A stretch of DNA of 32,327 bases. Source: Spirulinaceae cyanobacterium SM2_1_0 (GTDB lineage: Bacteria; Cyanobacteriota; Cyanobacteriia; Cyanobacteriales; Spirulinaceae). The notes under the pieces were generated by a model. It did not search any database and was not told the origin of the DNA. It saw nothing but the letters and a program-made list of their open reading frames with translations. Made by a program: the position numbers and the translations under genes. This document shows positions 24,760 to 32,327 of the stretch, piece after piece. The DNA is taken from assembly GCA_012031265.1 (NCBI GenBank), contig JAAUTY010000058.1:1-32327 (forward strand), given 5' to 3'. Position 1 is the stretch's first letter. Each line of letters starts with the position of its first letter.

Positions 24760-26127
24760 ATGCTCACGATTGTCAATCCTGCGACGGAAGCGATCCTTGC
24801 GCAAATCTCTGAGGACAATGCTGGGGCGATCGCTAGCAAAGCGGCCTATGCTCGCGCGGCTCAGCGGCAATGGGCACAAACCAGTCTCGCTGAACGCTGT
24901 CAAATCATTGGGCGGTTTCAAGAATTGCTCGCGATTCACCGCGAAGCTCATGCTCAGACATTGACAGCGGAAGTGGGTAAACCGATTACTCAAGCCCGTG
25001 CCGAAATTCGCGCCACGGGCGATCGCCTTGACTTTTTTCTCAAGCACACCGCCGCCGCCCTCACCCCCGCAATCGTCTGGACTGAGCCAACACTAACCGA
25101 AGAAATTACCTGGGAACCTTTGGGATTAGTTGCCAATATTTCGGCTTGGAACTATCCCTATTTTGTCGGCAGCAATGTCTTCATTCCAGCTTTGTTAGCG
25201 GGCAATGCTGTCCTTTACAAACCCTCAGAATTTGCAACCTTGACTGGACAGGCGATCGCCCAACGCCTCCAGGAGGCCGGTCTACCCGACGGACTGTTCC
25301 AACTGATCGTAGGCGATGGAGCAACCGGTGCGGCCCTGCTGGAGCAACCTGTAGACGGCATCTTTTTCACTGGCTCCCATGCCACCGGTCGCCGGATCGC
25401 GGCCGCCGCCGCCAAACAACTGACGAAAGTGCAACTCGAACTCGGTGGCAAAGACCCCGCCTACGTCTGCGAGGATGTTGATCTTGCCACCGCTGCCGCC
25501 AGCTTGGCGGAGGGAGCGTTCTACAACAATGGTCAGAGTTGCTGCGCCGTGGAGCGCATCTATGTCCAGCAACAGATCTATGAACCCTTCGTTGCTGCCT
25601 TTCTCGAAACGGTGCACGGTTTCAAGCTCGGGGATCCAACGCTGGACAATACTGATCTCGGCCCCCTGACCCGAGTCGTTCAGCAGGCGGTTCTGACACA
25701 ACAAATCCAGGATGCTGTAGAGCGGGGTGCCAAGCTGTTGTGTGGAGGTCAGCCAATTTTGGGGGCGGGATACTTTTTTGAGCCGACGGTGCTGAGCGAG
25801 GTCAACCACAGCATGACTGTGATGCAGGCGGAGAGCTTCGGCCCCGTCATTGGGATTCAAAGGGTGGCCGATGATGTTGAGGCCGTGAGGCTGATGGCGG
25901 ATACTCCCTACGGACTGACGGCGGGTGTTTACACACGCGATCGCCAACGGGCGATCGCCATCCTGAAACAACTGCCTGTTGGCAGCGCCTACTGGAACTG
26001 CTGTGACCGGGTTTCACCCCGCTTGCCCTGGTCAGGACGGGGGCACTCGGGTTTAGGATTGACACTTTCTACCCATGGCATTCGTGCCTTTGCACAACCA
26101 AAAGCTTGGCATTTGCGCTCTGCTTGA
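24760..26127 (+). CDS. NAD(P)-dependent aldehyde dehydrogenase
   Basis: 455 residues, the length of a compact ALDH. It oxidises an aldehyde to the acid. The catalytic Cys261 lies in NNGQSCCAVERIYV, the general base Glu227 in LELGGKDP, and the oxyanion Asn131 in SAWNYP. The cofactor site includes KPSEFA and FFTGSHATGRRI, and ESFGPVIGI is the C-terminal family motif. The GQSCCAVERIYV form differs from the usual cyanobacterial succinate-semialdehyde dehydrogenase pattern as I recall it, so I leave the substrate open. No pathway partner is adjacent; the GIY-YIG-like gene lies 75 bp upstream. Confidence 0.93.
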   Translation: MLTIVNPATEAILAQISEDNAGAIASKAAYARAAQRQWAQTSLAERCQIIGRFQELLAIHREAHAQTLTAEVGKPITQARAEIRATGDRLDFFLKHTAAALTPAIVWTEPTLTEEITWEPLGLVANISAWNYPYFVGSNVFIPALLAGNAVLYKPSEFATLTGQAIAQRLQEAGLPDGLFQLIVGDGATGAALLEQPVDGIFFTGSHATGRRIAAAAAKQLTKVQLELGGKDPAYVCEDVDLATAAASLAEGAFYNNGQSCCAVERIYVQQQIYEPFVAAFLETVHGFKLGDPTLDNTDLGPLTRVVQQAVLTQQIQDAVERGAKLLCGGQPILGAGYFFEPTVLSEVNHSMTVMQAESFGPVIGIQRVADDVEAVRLMADTPYGLTAGVYTRDRQRAIAILKQLPVGSAYWNCCDRVSPRLPWSGRGHSGLGLTLSTHGIRAFAQPKAWHLRSA

Positions 26128-26345
26128 GACTGCGATCGCCAGTCGTAAGAGATCACGATTAACCAGTTACTTTGCCCAAAGTGAGCGATCGCTATCTGTG
26201 ATTGCTCCCAAATCCTGTGCTTGGCACCCAAGCCTCGCCCCCCTCAGTGCATGACCTAAAAAGGGATAGCTTGCAAAGGGGGATTGAGGGTATTGGCGAC
26301 GTCTGTTCTGTAGAAATACGCGACTCCAATCCCGGATACTCCTGC
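26128..26345. other. Intergenic region between the ALDH gene and repeat copy C
   Basis: HIP1 sites near 26133 and 26186 but no ORF, promoter or terminator that I can support. Together with copy C the distance to the ACR3 stop is 332 bp. Confidence 0.5.
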
Positions 26346-26456
26346 CTAGTACGAGACGGCGTAAATGAGATGCCCATTCAAAATCCCCAGGATTCCCGGA
26401 TTGCAGGCACTCAGAACTCAAAACTCGGAACTCAAAATTCCGCGTAGCGTCACCAG
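26346..26456 (-). repeat. 111-bp dispersed repeat, copy C (divergent)
   Basis: It has the same length and orientation as copy B. The CTAGTAC left tip, the TGAGAT-CCCATTC stretch, the TTTTGAG heptads and CCGCGTAGCG are recognisable, but the inner core differs and the other tip is eroded (CACCAG for TACTAG). It stops 3 bp before the ACR3 stop codon. Confidence 0.75.
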
Positions 26457-26459
26457 CTT

Positions 26460-27614
26460 CTACTTGTAAGCGCTCACACAGCGCGGGTCGAGCAGGGTCG
26501 CTTTGTCCGGCTCGCGCGGAAACCAAAAGGCAGTGCGCTTGCAAATTTCGACCAGCATCAGCATCACGGGCACCTCGATCAGCACCCCAACGACCGTAGC
26601 TAAGGCAGCCCCGGAATTGAGACCGAAGAGGGTGACGGCTGTGGCGATCGCTACCTCAAAGTGATTGCTCGAGCCGATCAAGGCTGCTGGTGCGGCATCC
26701 TCGTAGCTGAGCTTGAGCTTCAGCGCCGCGACATAGCCGATGAGAAAAATCAAGTTGGTCTGGATGAACAGCGGCACCGCGATCAGGACAATATGCAGAG
26801 GGTTACTGACGATCAGATCGCCTTTGAACGCAAACAATAAAACGAGTGTGACCAGCATCGCCGCGATCGCAATCGGGCCCAAGTAATGGAGAAATTTCGC
26901 CTCGAACCACTCCAGCCCCTTGTGTTTCAAAATCCAGTGGCGGGTGTAAATTCCTGCTGCCAGCGGTAGCCCGACATAGATCAACACGGATAAGACAATC
27001 GTTTGCCAGGGCACGATCAAATTATTTGCCGAGAGCAGCCATTTTCCCAGCGGTGCGTAGAGGAAAAGCATCGCCAGTGAATTGACCGCCACCATCACCA
27101 AGGTGTGTCCCTGGTTGCTGTAGGACAGGTAGCCCCACATCAGCACCATCGCTGTGCAGGGAGCAATTCCCAGGAGAATCGTACCCGCAATGTAGGAGTC
27201 GGCGATCGCTACCTCCGTGCCGCGAATCATCTCAGTCCCCGAGAGCCAGGGTAGAAAAAGCTGACCAAGAAAGAACTGGGCGATCGCCACCATCGTAAAC
27301 GGCTTGATCAACCAGTTGACAACCAGTGTGAGCATGACCGGCTTCGGGGCACGCACCGCCTGCATGGCTTGCGAGAAGTCGATCTTGACCATGATCGGAT
27401 ACATCATGAAGAACAAGCAGATCGCGATCGGCAGCGAGATATTGTAGACGCTGAGCCGATCGAGGGTTTGGGCAACGCCAGGAAATAAGCGGCCGAGGCC
27501 GATACCCAGGATGATGCAGATCAACACCCAAACGGTGAGATATTTCTCGAAAAAGCTTAGCTGCCCGCCCGCTTGTACAGCAGGTGGAGACATCGAGGTC
27601 GGGCGTTGGCTCAT
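26460..27614 (-). CDS. ACR3-family arsenite efflux transporter
   Basis: 384 residues with about ten membrane helices, the typical size. Family marks are [36 protein letters not shown] with the conserved Cys153 needed for arsenite transport in characterised members, and the late helix segment [17 protein letters not shown]. It should export As(III) or Sb(III) across the cytoplasmic membrane using the proton gradient. No arsR or arsenate reductase gene adjoins it; the ArsC-superfamily gene at 17557 is 9 kb away and looks NifO-like. The 3' end is immediately followed by repeat copy C, which could affect transcript ends. Confidence 0.95.
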   Translation of the reverse strand: MSQRPTSMSPPAVQAGGQLSFFEKYLTVWVLICIILGIGLGRLFPGVAQTLDRLSVYNISLPIAICLFFMMYPIMVKIDFSQAMQAVRAPKPVMLTLVVNWLIKPFTMVAIAQFFLGQLFLPWLSGTEMIRGTEVAIADSYIAGTILLGIAPCTAMVLMWGYLSYSNQGHTLVMVAVNSLAMLFLYAPLGKWLLSANNLIVPWQTIVLSVLIYVGLPLAAGIYTRHWILKHKGLEWFEAKFLHYLGPIAIAAMLVTLVLLFAFKGDLIVSNPLHIVLIAVPLFIQTNLIFLIGYVAALKLKLSYEDAAPAALIGSSNHFEVAIATAVTLFGLNSGAALATVVGVLIEVPVMLMLVEICKRTAFWFPREPDKATLLDPRCVSAYK

Positions 27615-27956
27615 GATCGTGACTCAGAGTAGCAATGGGTGAGTGGGATGGCTGACAGCTGCCAATGCCCAATCTTAGGAGATTCTGTGATGTATTCGCT
27701 AGCGCACGAGCTACGATGCATCAATCCAAGGGTTGAGATTGGGGTCGGTAGCACCACCTCCTGCCGATCGGGTGATTGGGCTGCTGACGGTTGCCCTCGG
27801 TAGATGAAGTAGGTCGGGAGTACGATCCAGTCTGGATGATGTGTTCTAGGCAACATCATGCCGAAGATTTTTTGTGGCTGCCTCGCCGTCTCAGTGAGTG
27901 AAGGTTACATTCAAGAGTGTGAAATTATTACCCTTGGCATAGAGCGCCGTCACATT
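27615..27956. other. Divergent region between the ACR3 and haem-sensor genes
   Basis: It should carry both promoters. ATGATGT (27836-27842) and ACATCAT (27853-27859) form a 7-bp inverted repeat with a 10-base spacer, a possible operator. I could not find a convincing ArsR site or a clear -35/-10 pair. No ORF is credible. Confidence 0.4.
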
Positions 27957-28832
27957 ATGAAGCTGCAAATCCGGATTGAACTGATTCTTTTAGCGATATT
28001 TCTGGCGGGCTGGCTGAGTGTGGTCGGCACTACCTACGTGATGGAGCAGCAGCAGGGGGTAGAGAATACGGTGAATAAGGCCGAAGTGCTCATGAGTGCG
28101 GCGATCGCTGCCCGTACCTACACATCTGACGAGATTGCCGACCCGCTCAGTGAGGTCGAGACACAGGAGTTTTTGCCGCAGCGGGTTCCGTCCTACGCAG
28201 CCCAACAGCTCTTTGCCCGGCTTGATGATGAATTCTCCGGCTACACCTATGCTGAGCGCGTCCTCAACCCGACGAATCCCAAAGATCTGGCCGAGGGCTG
28301 GCAGGTTGAGCTGATTCAAGCATTCATCGACGACCCGGATCGCGAGGCGATCGTGGAAACCCGTGCTGATAAATCGGGTCGCCAGACGCTCTATGTGGCG
28401 CAGCCGATCGCAGTGAACGCGCCCAGTTGCCTGGAGTGTCACAGTACTCCGGAAGTGGCTCCCGCCTCGTTGATCAGAACTTACGGCAGTTCTGGTGGTT
28501 TTGGCTGGCAGCTTGATGAAATTATCGGCACGCGCATTGTCTCTGTGCCGATCGCCCTGGCACACCGACAAGTGCGGGAGTCGATCGTCTCCTATTCACT
28601 GCTGATCGCCAGCATTTTCCTCATGGCTTATACCGCCGTGAACTTGCTGGTGCGCCGCTGGATCATCAAGCCGCTCGACAGCATCGCGCACCTCGTCGAG
28701 CAAATCAGTCTGCGGAAACTCGACAGTTCGCCGCTGCCCGAGGATCGCTCCGACGAACTCGGCAAACTGAGCAAATCGATCAACCGCTTGTTGGCGAGCT
28801 TGCAGCGATCGCTCTCTAGTTCGCTGAAGTAG
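27957..28832 (+). CDS. Tll0287-like (DUF3365) c-type haem sensor protein with HAMP domain
   Basis: 291 residues from the ATG at 27957. A membrane segment (about 8-28) and a second (about 211-233) enclose a periplasmic or lumenal domain with YTSDEI near its start and CLECH (Cys158, Cys161, His162), a covalent haem-c attachment motif. This is the layout of the DUF3365/Tll0287-like domain, which binds haem in the characterised cyanobacterial protein. A HAMP linker (about 233-285, RRWIIKPLDSIAHL) follows, but no kinase, cyclase or chemotaxis output domain is attached. It probably senses redox state or a gas. The MscS gene begins 11 bp after its stop, suggesting that the signal goes to that channel, which is my inference. 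Confidence 0.85.
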   Translation: MKLQIRIELILLAIFLAGWLSVVGTTYVMEQQQGVENTVNKAEVLMSAAIAARTYTSDEIADPLSEVETQEFLPQRVPSYAAQQLFARLDDEFSGYTYAERVLNPTNPKDLAEGWQVELIQAFIDDPDREAIVETRADKSGRQTLYVAQPIAVNAPSCLECHSTPEVAPASLIRTYGSSGGFGWQLDEIIGTRIVSVPIALAHRQVRESIVSYSLLIASIFLMAYTAVNLLVRRWIIKPLDSIAHLVEQISLRKLDSSPLPEDRSDELGKLSKSINRLLASLQRSLSSSLK

Positions 28833-28843
28833 GAGTAGATGTT

Positions 28844-30471
28844 GTGAGTTCCAATAACCTGATTGTTATCGCGCTGACAGGCTTGCTCCTGTTTGCCTAC
28901 ACCTTTTTCAGCAACAATCCTGACCTCCTGGCGGCTGAGGTGCTGGAGTATCTGCGAATTGCCGTGTTCATATCGGGGGGTCTGGCGATTGTCAGCTTGA
29001 TCTCGTTTGCGATTGTTGACATCTGGTTTGCGCGCGCCCAGGGCAAGTCGCCGTCGTCGCTGCTAAAGCTGGTCATCTCTCTCTTCCTCTATACCCTCTG
29101 CGGTCTGTTCATTGGTCAGATGCTGGGTTGGGATGTCACCGCGCTGTTTGCCACCTCCGCCTTGGTCACCGTGGTGGCTGGTCTGGCGCTGCGCTCGACT
29201 CTGAGCGATTTTCTCTCTGGCATTGCGCTGCGGATCGATCAGCCGTTTCAGATTGGCGATCGCATCAGTGTCCGCAACGACGGTGATGATTTGCCGGCAA
29301 AGTCGTGTCGATCACCTGGCGCGCCATCGGCCTGCGCGGCAATACGGGCATCATTACCTATGTGCCCAACTCGATCGTGGCCGAGCGTCTAGTCGCCGTG
29401 ATTCCCCTCGACGGCCGTACCTATCGGTTTGTCCCCTTTCTCGCCCCCGCCGCCGCGCCGCCCAACCAGATTTCTGAGGTCGTGTATCAGGCACTGACCA
29501 ACCAGTTGATCCCCAACATCAATCCGGATCGGCCGATCCTCGTCTGGCTCTGGGAGCACGGTCGCGAAGACCGTGAGCCGCTGCATTCGCTGCTCTATCA
29601 GGCGATGTATTGCCCACTCGACTATCACGCGGCCCGCCGCACCGACAGCGAAATCCTGCGCCGCATCTGGTATGCGCTGCAACGCGCGCAACTGAGTCCC
29701 CATTATGTCGCCCCGAAGCGCGAGTCCTATCTGGAATTTGTGGGTGCGCTGGAGTTTTGGCGCGATCTCAATCCGGCGTTTCACAAGATCCTGGTGCAAC
29801 GGGCGACGCGCCTGCTTTTCGATGCGGGCGAGCGACTGAGCCACGAAAATTTGCCCGAGCACTGTCTGTTCCTCGTCGTCAAGGGCACGTTGGAAGTCGA
29901 GCAGCAACTGAGCGATACTGCGACTGGACTGAAGGCGATCGCCTTCACCCGTCGCCCTGACCACCATGTCCCAGTGCCGCTCGAGAACGCCACAGTGGAG
30001 AAGGTCGCGCAACGGCTTGCCTACTACCTCGGCCCCGCTGCTTTTGACCTTGCCCCTCAGGCTGCCCAGGGAATTAGTTCGCTGTACTGGCTCTACCACA
30101 AGCTCGCGCCCGAGATCCTCATTGAGACCGACCGTGCTGAGTTTCTCCAAGCCAGTCCGCCGTGCCCCAGTGAGCAGTTGCATATCGGCGATTGTTTTGG
30201 GGAACTGTCGCTGTTGCTCGGTGAACCGCTAGCGGCGGTGAAAATCACGGCGCGGGTGGAGACGGAGTTGCTGGCGATCGCGCCGTCAGCCCTAGCGGCA
30301 GCGCTGGAATGCAGCCCTGATAGCCTGACCTTGCTGGCCGAGCAATTCACGCGCTATCAGGAGCAGTATCTAGCCGGCACTCTGCAACGACCCGCAATGC
30401 CGCTGGCAACCGAGTTCGTCAGCGATCGCCTGCGCGCACTGTCTGAGCGTGCCCGCACCGAGAGAGTTTAG
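28844..30471 (+). pseudogene. MscS mechanosensitive channel with cyclic-nucleotide-binding domain, one apparent frameshift
   Basis: Restoring one base gives about 542 residues. The GTG start follows AGGAG by 7 bases. Three membrane segments (about 5-22, 37-62, 73-94) precede the pore helix and beta domain, with ALVTVVAGLALRSTLSDFLS and QPFQIGDRIS. Adding one G to CCGG near 29296 turns DDLPA into DDLPGKVVSITWRAIGLRG, the expected MscS sequence, after which the frame is open to the end. The C-terminus is a CNB domain (FDAGERL, LFLVVKGTLEVEQ, IGDCFGELSLLLGEP) split by an insert of about 90 residues. Cyclic nucleotide gating is likely. It is coupled to the haem-sensor gene, and its stop overlaps the glucokinase stop by 4 bp. 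Confidence 0.85.
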
Positions 30472-31481
30472 CTCAACTGTCGCGCCCGCAGTCCGGCGCC
30501 GATCAGACCGACCTTGGGGTTGAGGATGACATAGATCGGCACACGGTCGAGCAGCGGACTGACCCGCCCCTTCTGGCGATAGGCGGGGAGAAAGGAGCCG
30601 CTCTGCAAGCGATCGAGGTTTTTTGCCGCGATGCCGCCCGCGATGTAGAGACCGCCGAAGGGGAGGAATTTCAGCGCGATATTCCCGGCCTCCGCTCCGT
30701 AAGCGCCGATGAAAAGTTCGAGGGTTGCTTCGCTGAGGCGATCGCTGGCGGCGGCGGCTTGGGCGATCAGGGCGGCGCGATCGCTATCAGCCGCCGCCAT
30801 CGCTGTCGCTAAGGCGGCGCTCTCGGGAATTTCGCCGCGATCGCGCAAAAATTGATAAATTGCTACGATGCCTTGGCCTGAAACAATCCGCTCTGTCGAA
30901 ACACGCTCAAGCTGATAACGCGCCCGCACGTCTTCGAGCAGATCAAACTCCAGCAATGTCCGGGGGGCAAAATCGACGTGCCCACCCTCGGCCGGAAAGA
31001 CGCGATAGTCATCGCCTTGCGGAATCAGGAAGCCTTCGCCCAAACCCGTCCCTGCACCTAAAATCGCAATCGGGGCAGTGGGGTCAGGCTCAGCCGCTTG
31101 GAGGACGTAGATATCGGCGTCCTTGAGACCAAAGATGCCGTAGCCGATGGCGGCGAAATCATTGATCAACTGGACGTGCTCGATTTGCAGTTCTTGCGCT
31201 AAGCGATCGCCCGTCAGTTCCCAGTCGAGATTGGTCAAAACACAGGTGTTGTCCTTGACAGGGCCAGCGATCGCGAAACAAGCCGCCCGAGGTTGACAGG
31301 CTTTGCCGACCTGTGCCTGGGCCGCTTGCAGGTACTCGCGGACAATGGGAGTGAGGTCAGGATAGTTTTGGCTTGCAAAGCTTTGTTCAGCCACCACGGG
31401 CACGAGGCCGTCGGAACTGGCTAAGAGCAGGTGCAAAATCGTCTTAGTGCCGCCAATATCGCCAGCCAGTAGCAGAGTCAT
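30468..31481 (-). CDS. glk: Glucokinase
   Basis: 337 residues, the usual length for the bacterial glucokinase family PF02685. LLAGDIGGTKTIL is the N-terminal phosphate-binding loop, NLDWELTG, LINDFAAIGYG and GAGTGLGEGFL shape the glucose and ATP sites, and AEGGHVDFAPR is the family signature. GGLYIAGGIAAKN closes the ATP site. It phosphorylates glucose to glucose 6-phosphate in the cytoplasm. GGAGAGA lies about 11 bases before the ATG. It is convergent with the MscS gene (stop codons overlap) and divergent from the PII gene. Confidence 0.95.
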   Translation of the reverse strand: MTLLLAGDIGGTKTILHLLLASSDGLVPVVAEQSFASQNYPDLTPIVREYLQAAQAQVGKACQPRAACFAIAGPVKDNTCVLTNLDWELTGDRLAQELQIEHVQLINDFAAIGYGIFGLKDADIYVLQAAEPDPTAPIAILGAGTGLGEGFLIPQGDDYRVFPAEGGHVDFAPRTLLEFDLLEDVRARYQLERVSTERIVSGQGIVAIYQFLRDRGEIPESAALATAMAAADSDRAALIAQAAAASDRLSEATLELFIGAYGAEAGNIALKFLPFGGLYIAGGIAAKNLDRLQSGSFLPAYRQKGRVSPLLDRVPIYVILNPKVGLIGAGLRARQLS

Positions 31482-31567
31482 GATGTCAGTGTCTCTCCGG
31501 AGCGCCGCCTACCGACAATTTAACCAGAAGCCTGCCCGCTGCCAATGGGCAATCTCGCCGATGTGCT

Positions 31568-31581
31568 GTAACCAAGGCTAC
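31568..31581 (+). promoter_or_regulatory. Probable NtcA binding site upstream of the PII gene
   Basis: GTAACCAAGGCTAC is a perfect GTA-N8-TAC NtcA box, 82 bases before the PII start. A possible -10, TATGCT, lies at 31610-31615, 28 bases after the box; activated promoters usually have about 22, so the spacing is long. glnB genes are known NtcA targets in cyanobacteria. A role at the divergent glk gene is also possible. Confidence 0.55.
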
Positions 31582-31584
31582 TGA

Positions 31585-32001
<417 letters not shown>

Positions 32002-32200
32002 TACCAAGTCCGAATTTTTTGCCCCAAAAATGAAATACACAGTAGAGTGAGGTTCAAACCCTCCTAATAGGAACCTCGATTAATAGAGAACGAATTCAGA
32101 AAATAAAGGCTCTACGAGAGGCAGGGATTGCATCCCTTTAAATTCACTGCACTGGGGATACTCTTATCTGATTTTACTGTCCTTACAAACTCTCAATTTG
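32002..32200. other. Region between the PII gene and the right IS end
   Basis: GAGGTTC (32049-32055) and GAACCTC (32071-32077) form a 7-bp hairpin 47 bases after the PII stop; no T run follows, so terminator function is unsure. The rest is AT-rich, with TTGCATCCCTTTAAATTC near 32148, a weak echo of the GCATCCC motif of the IS edge. No gene is visible. Confidence 0.45.
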
Positions 32201-32326
32201 GGGAGCATCCCACCTTGGCATAAGTATAAATACTCAGGGGTTGACAGGGGTGAGAGACTGAAAAGAAAAATGGACTCAGCTAAAGAAAGAAAACTCAAGT
32301 ACTACCTTAAAGAAGCCGCCAAGCTG
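32201..32326 (+). repeat. Right copy of 126-bp terminal inverted repeat (insertion sequence end)
   Basis: Exact reverse complement of bases 1-126. The edge GGGAGCATCCC is preceded by unrelated sequence compared with the left copy (GAGAGTTTG here against GAGTACAAG there when aligned), which marks the element boundary. TTGACA at 32241-32246 could serve as a -35 for the gene starting at 32270. Confidence 0.8.
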
Positions 32327-32327
32327 C
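32270..32327 (+). CDS. Partial transposase-like protein, N-terminal 19 residues only
   Basis: The ATG at 32270 opens a frame identical to the one at the left end and runs off the window. AAAAGAAAA precedes it, without a strong ribosome site. It is most likely the transposase gene of the element bounded at 32201, family undetermined. Confidence 0.5.
   Translation, partial: MDSAKERKLKYYLKEAAKL

Noticed and set aside
32049-32077. GGTTCAAACC, looking like a tRNA T arm
   Set aside because: No acceptor, D or anticodon stems can be drawn around it; it is just part of a 7-bp hairpin.

Overview
The window is cyanobacterial chromosomal DNA. The HIP1 octamer GCGATCGC recurs throughout, inside and between genes (for example 3553-3560), and the genes fit: an oxygen-dependent HemF, a PII protein behind an NtcA-type box, a Tll0287-like haem protein next to an MscS channel, CHASE-type hybrid kinase, and NifX-like and NifO/ArsC-like proteins. 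The species cannot be named from the sequence. The window looks like one complete contig. Its two ends are a perfect 126-bp inverted repeat carrying the start of the same transposase-like gene, so assembly probably stopped at two opposed copies of an insertion sequence.

Layout. 1-530: end repeat and a doubtful ORF. 529-5013 (minus): CHASE hybrid histidine kinase, a 560-bp gene-poor gap, and a circularly permuted ATP-grasp protein. 5347-6831: GH46-like chitosanase with three peptidoglycan-binding modules. 6843-7576 (minus): a truncated MFS transporter and an SRPBCC protein. 7768-9435: hemF and a STAS anti-sigma-factor antagonist. 9458-9953: an internally deleted IS1-family element. 10100-12282: a frameshifted Lhr-like helicase. 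12333-13610 (minus): a methylglyoxal synthase fused to a diacylglycerol-kinase-type lipid kinase. 13740-15169: a CDF metal exporter and a secreted protein. 15337-17105: an ABC ATPase and permease pair. 17206-18420 (minus): a NifX-like, NifO/ArsC-like and unknown-gene cluster. 18717-20413 (minus): an internally duplicated OB-like protein, a repeat-rich island, and a DnaJ-TPR protein. 20602-22959: a beta-barrel plus beta-helix surface protein. 23014-26127: HAD phosphatase, GIY-YIG-like protein, aldehyde dehydrogenase. 26460-27614 (minus): ACR3 arsenite exporter. 27957-30471: c-type-haem sensor followed by a frameshifted MscS channel with a cyclic-nucleotide domain. 30468-31481 (minus): glucokinase. 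31663-32001: a divergent PII protein.

Working units are short. The haem sensor and MscS gene are 11 bp apart with a good ribosome site, the ABC pair overlaps by ATGA, and the NifX/ArsC genes are closely spaced. Most other genes are single and bounded by repeats. The least expected content is a 111-bp mobile-looking repeat present three times (two copies 109/111 identical), a second repeat island with covarying hairpins, the haem-sensor/MscS-CNBD pair, the MGS-lipid kinase fusion, and a PII protein altered at several T-loop and partner-contact positions. Two genes each carry one apparent single-base loss within a short homopolymer, so sequencing error should be excluded before calling them pseudogenes.
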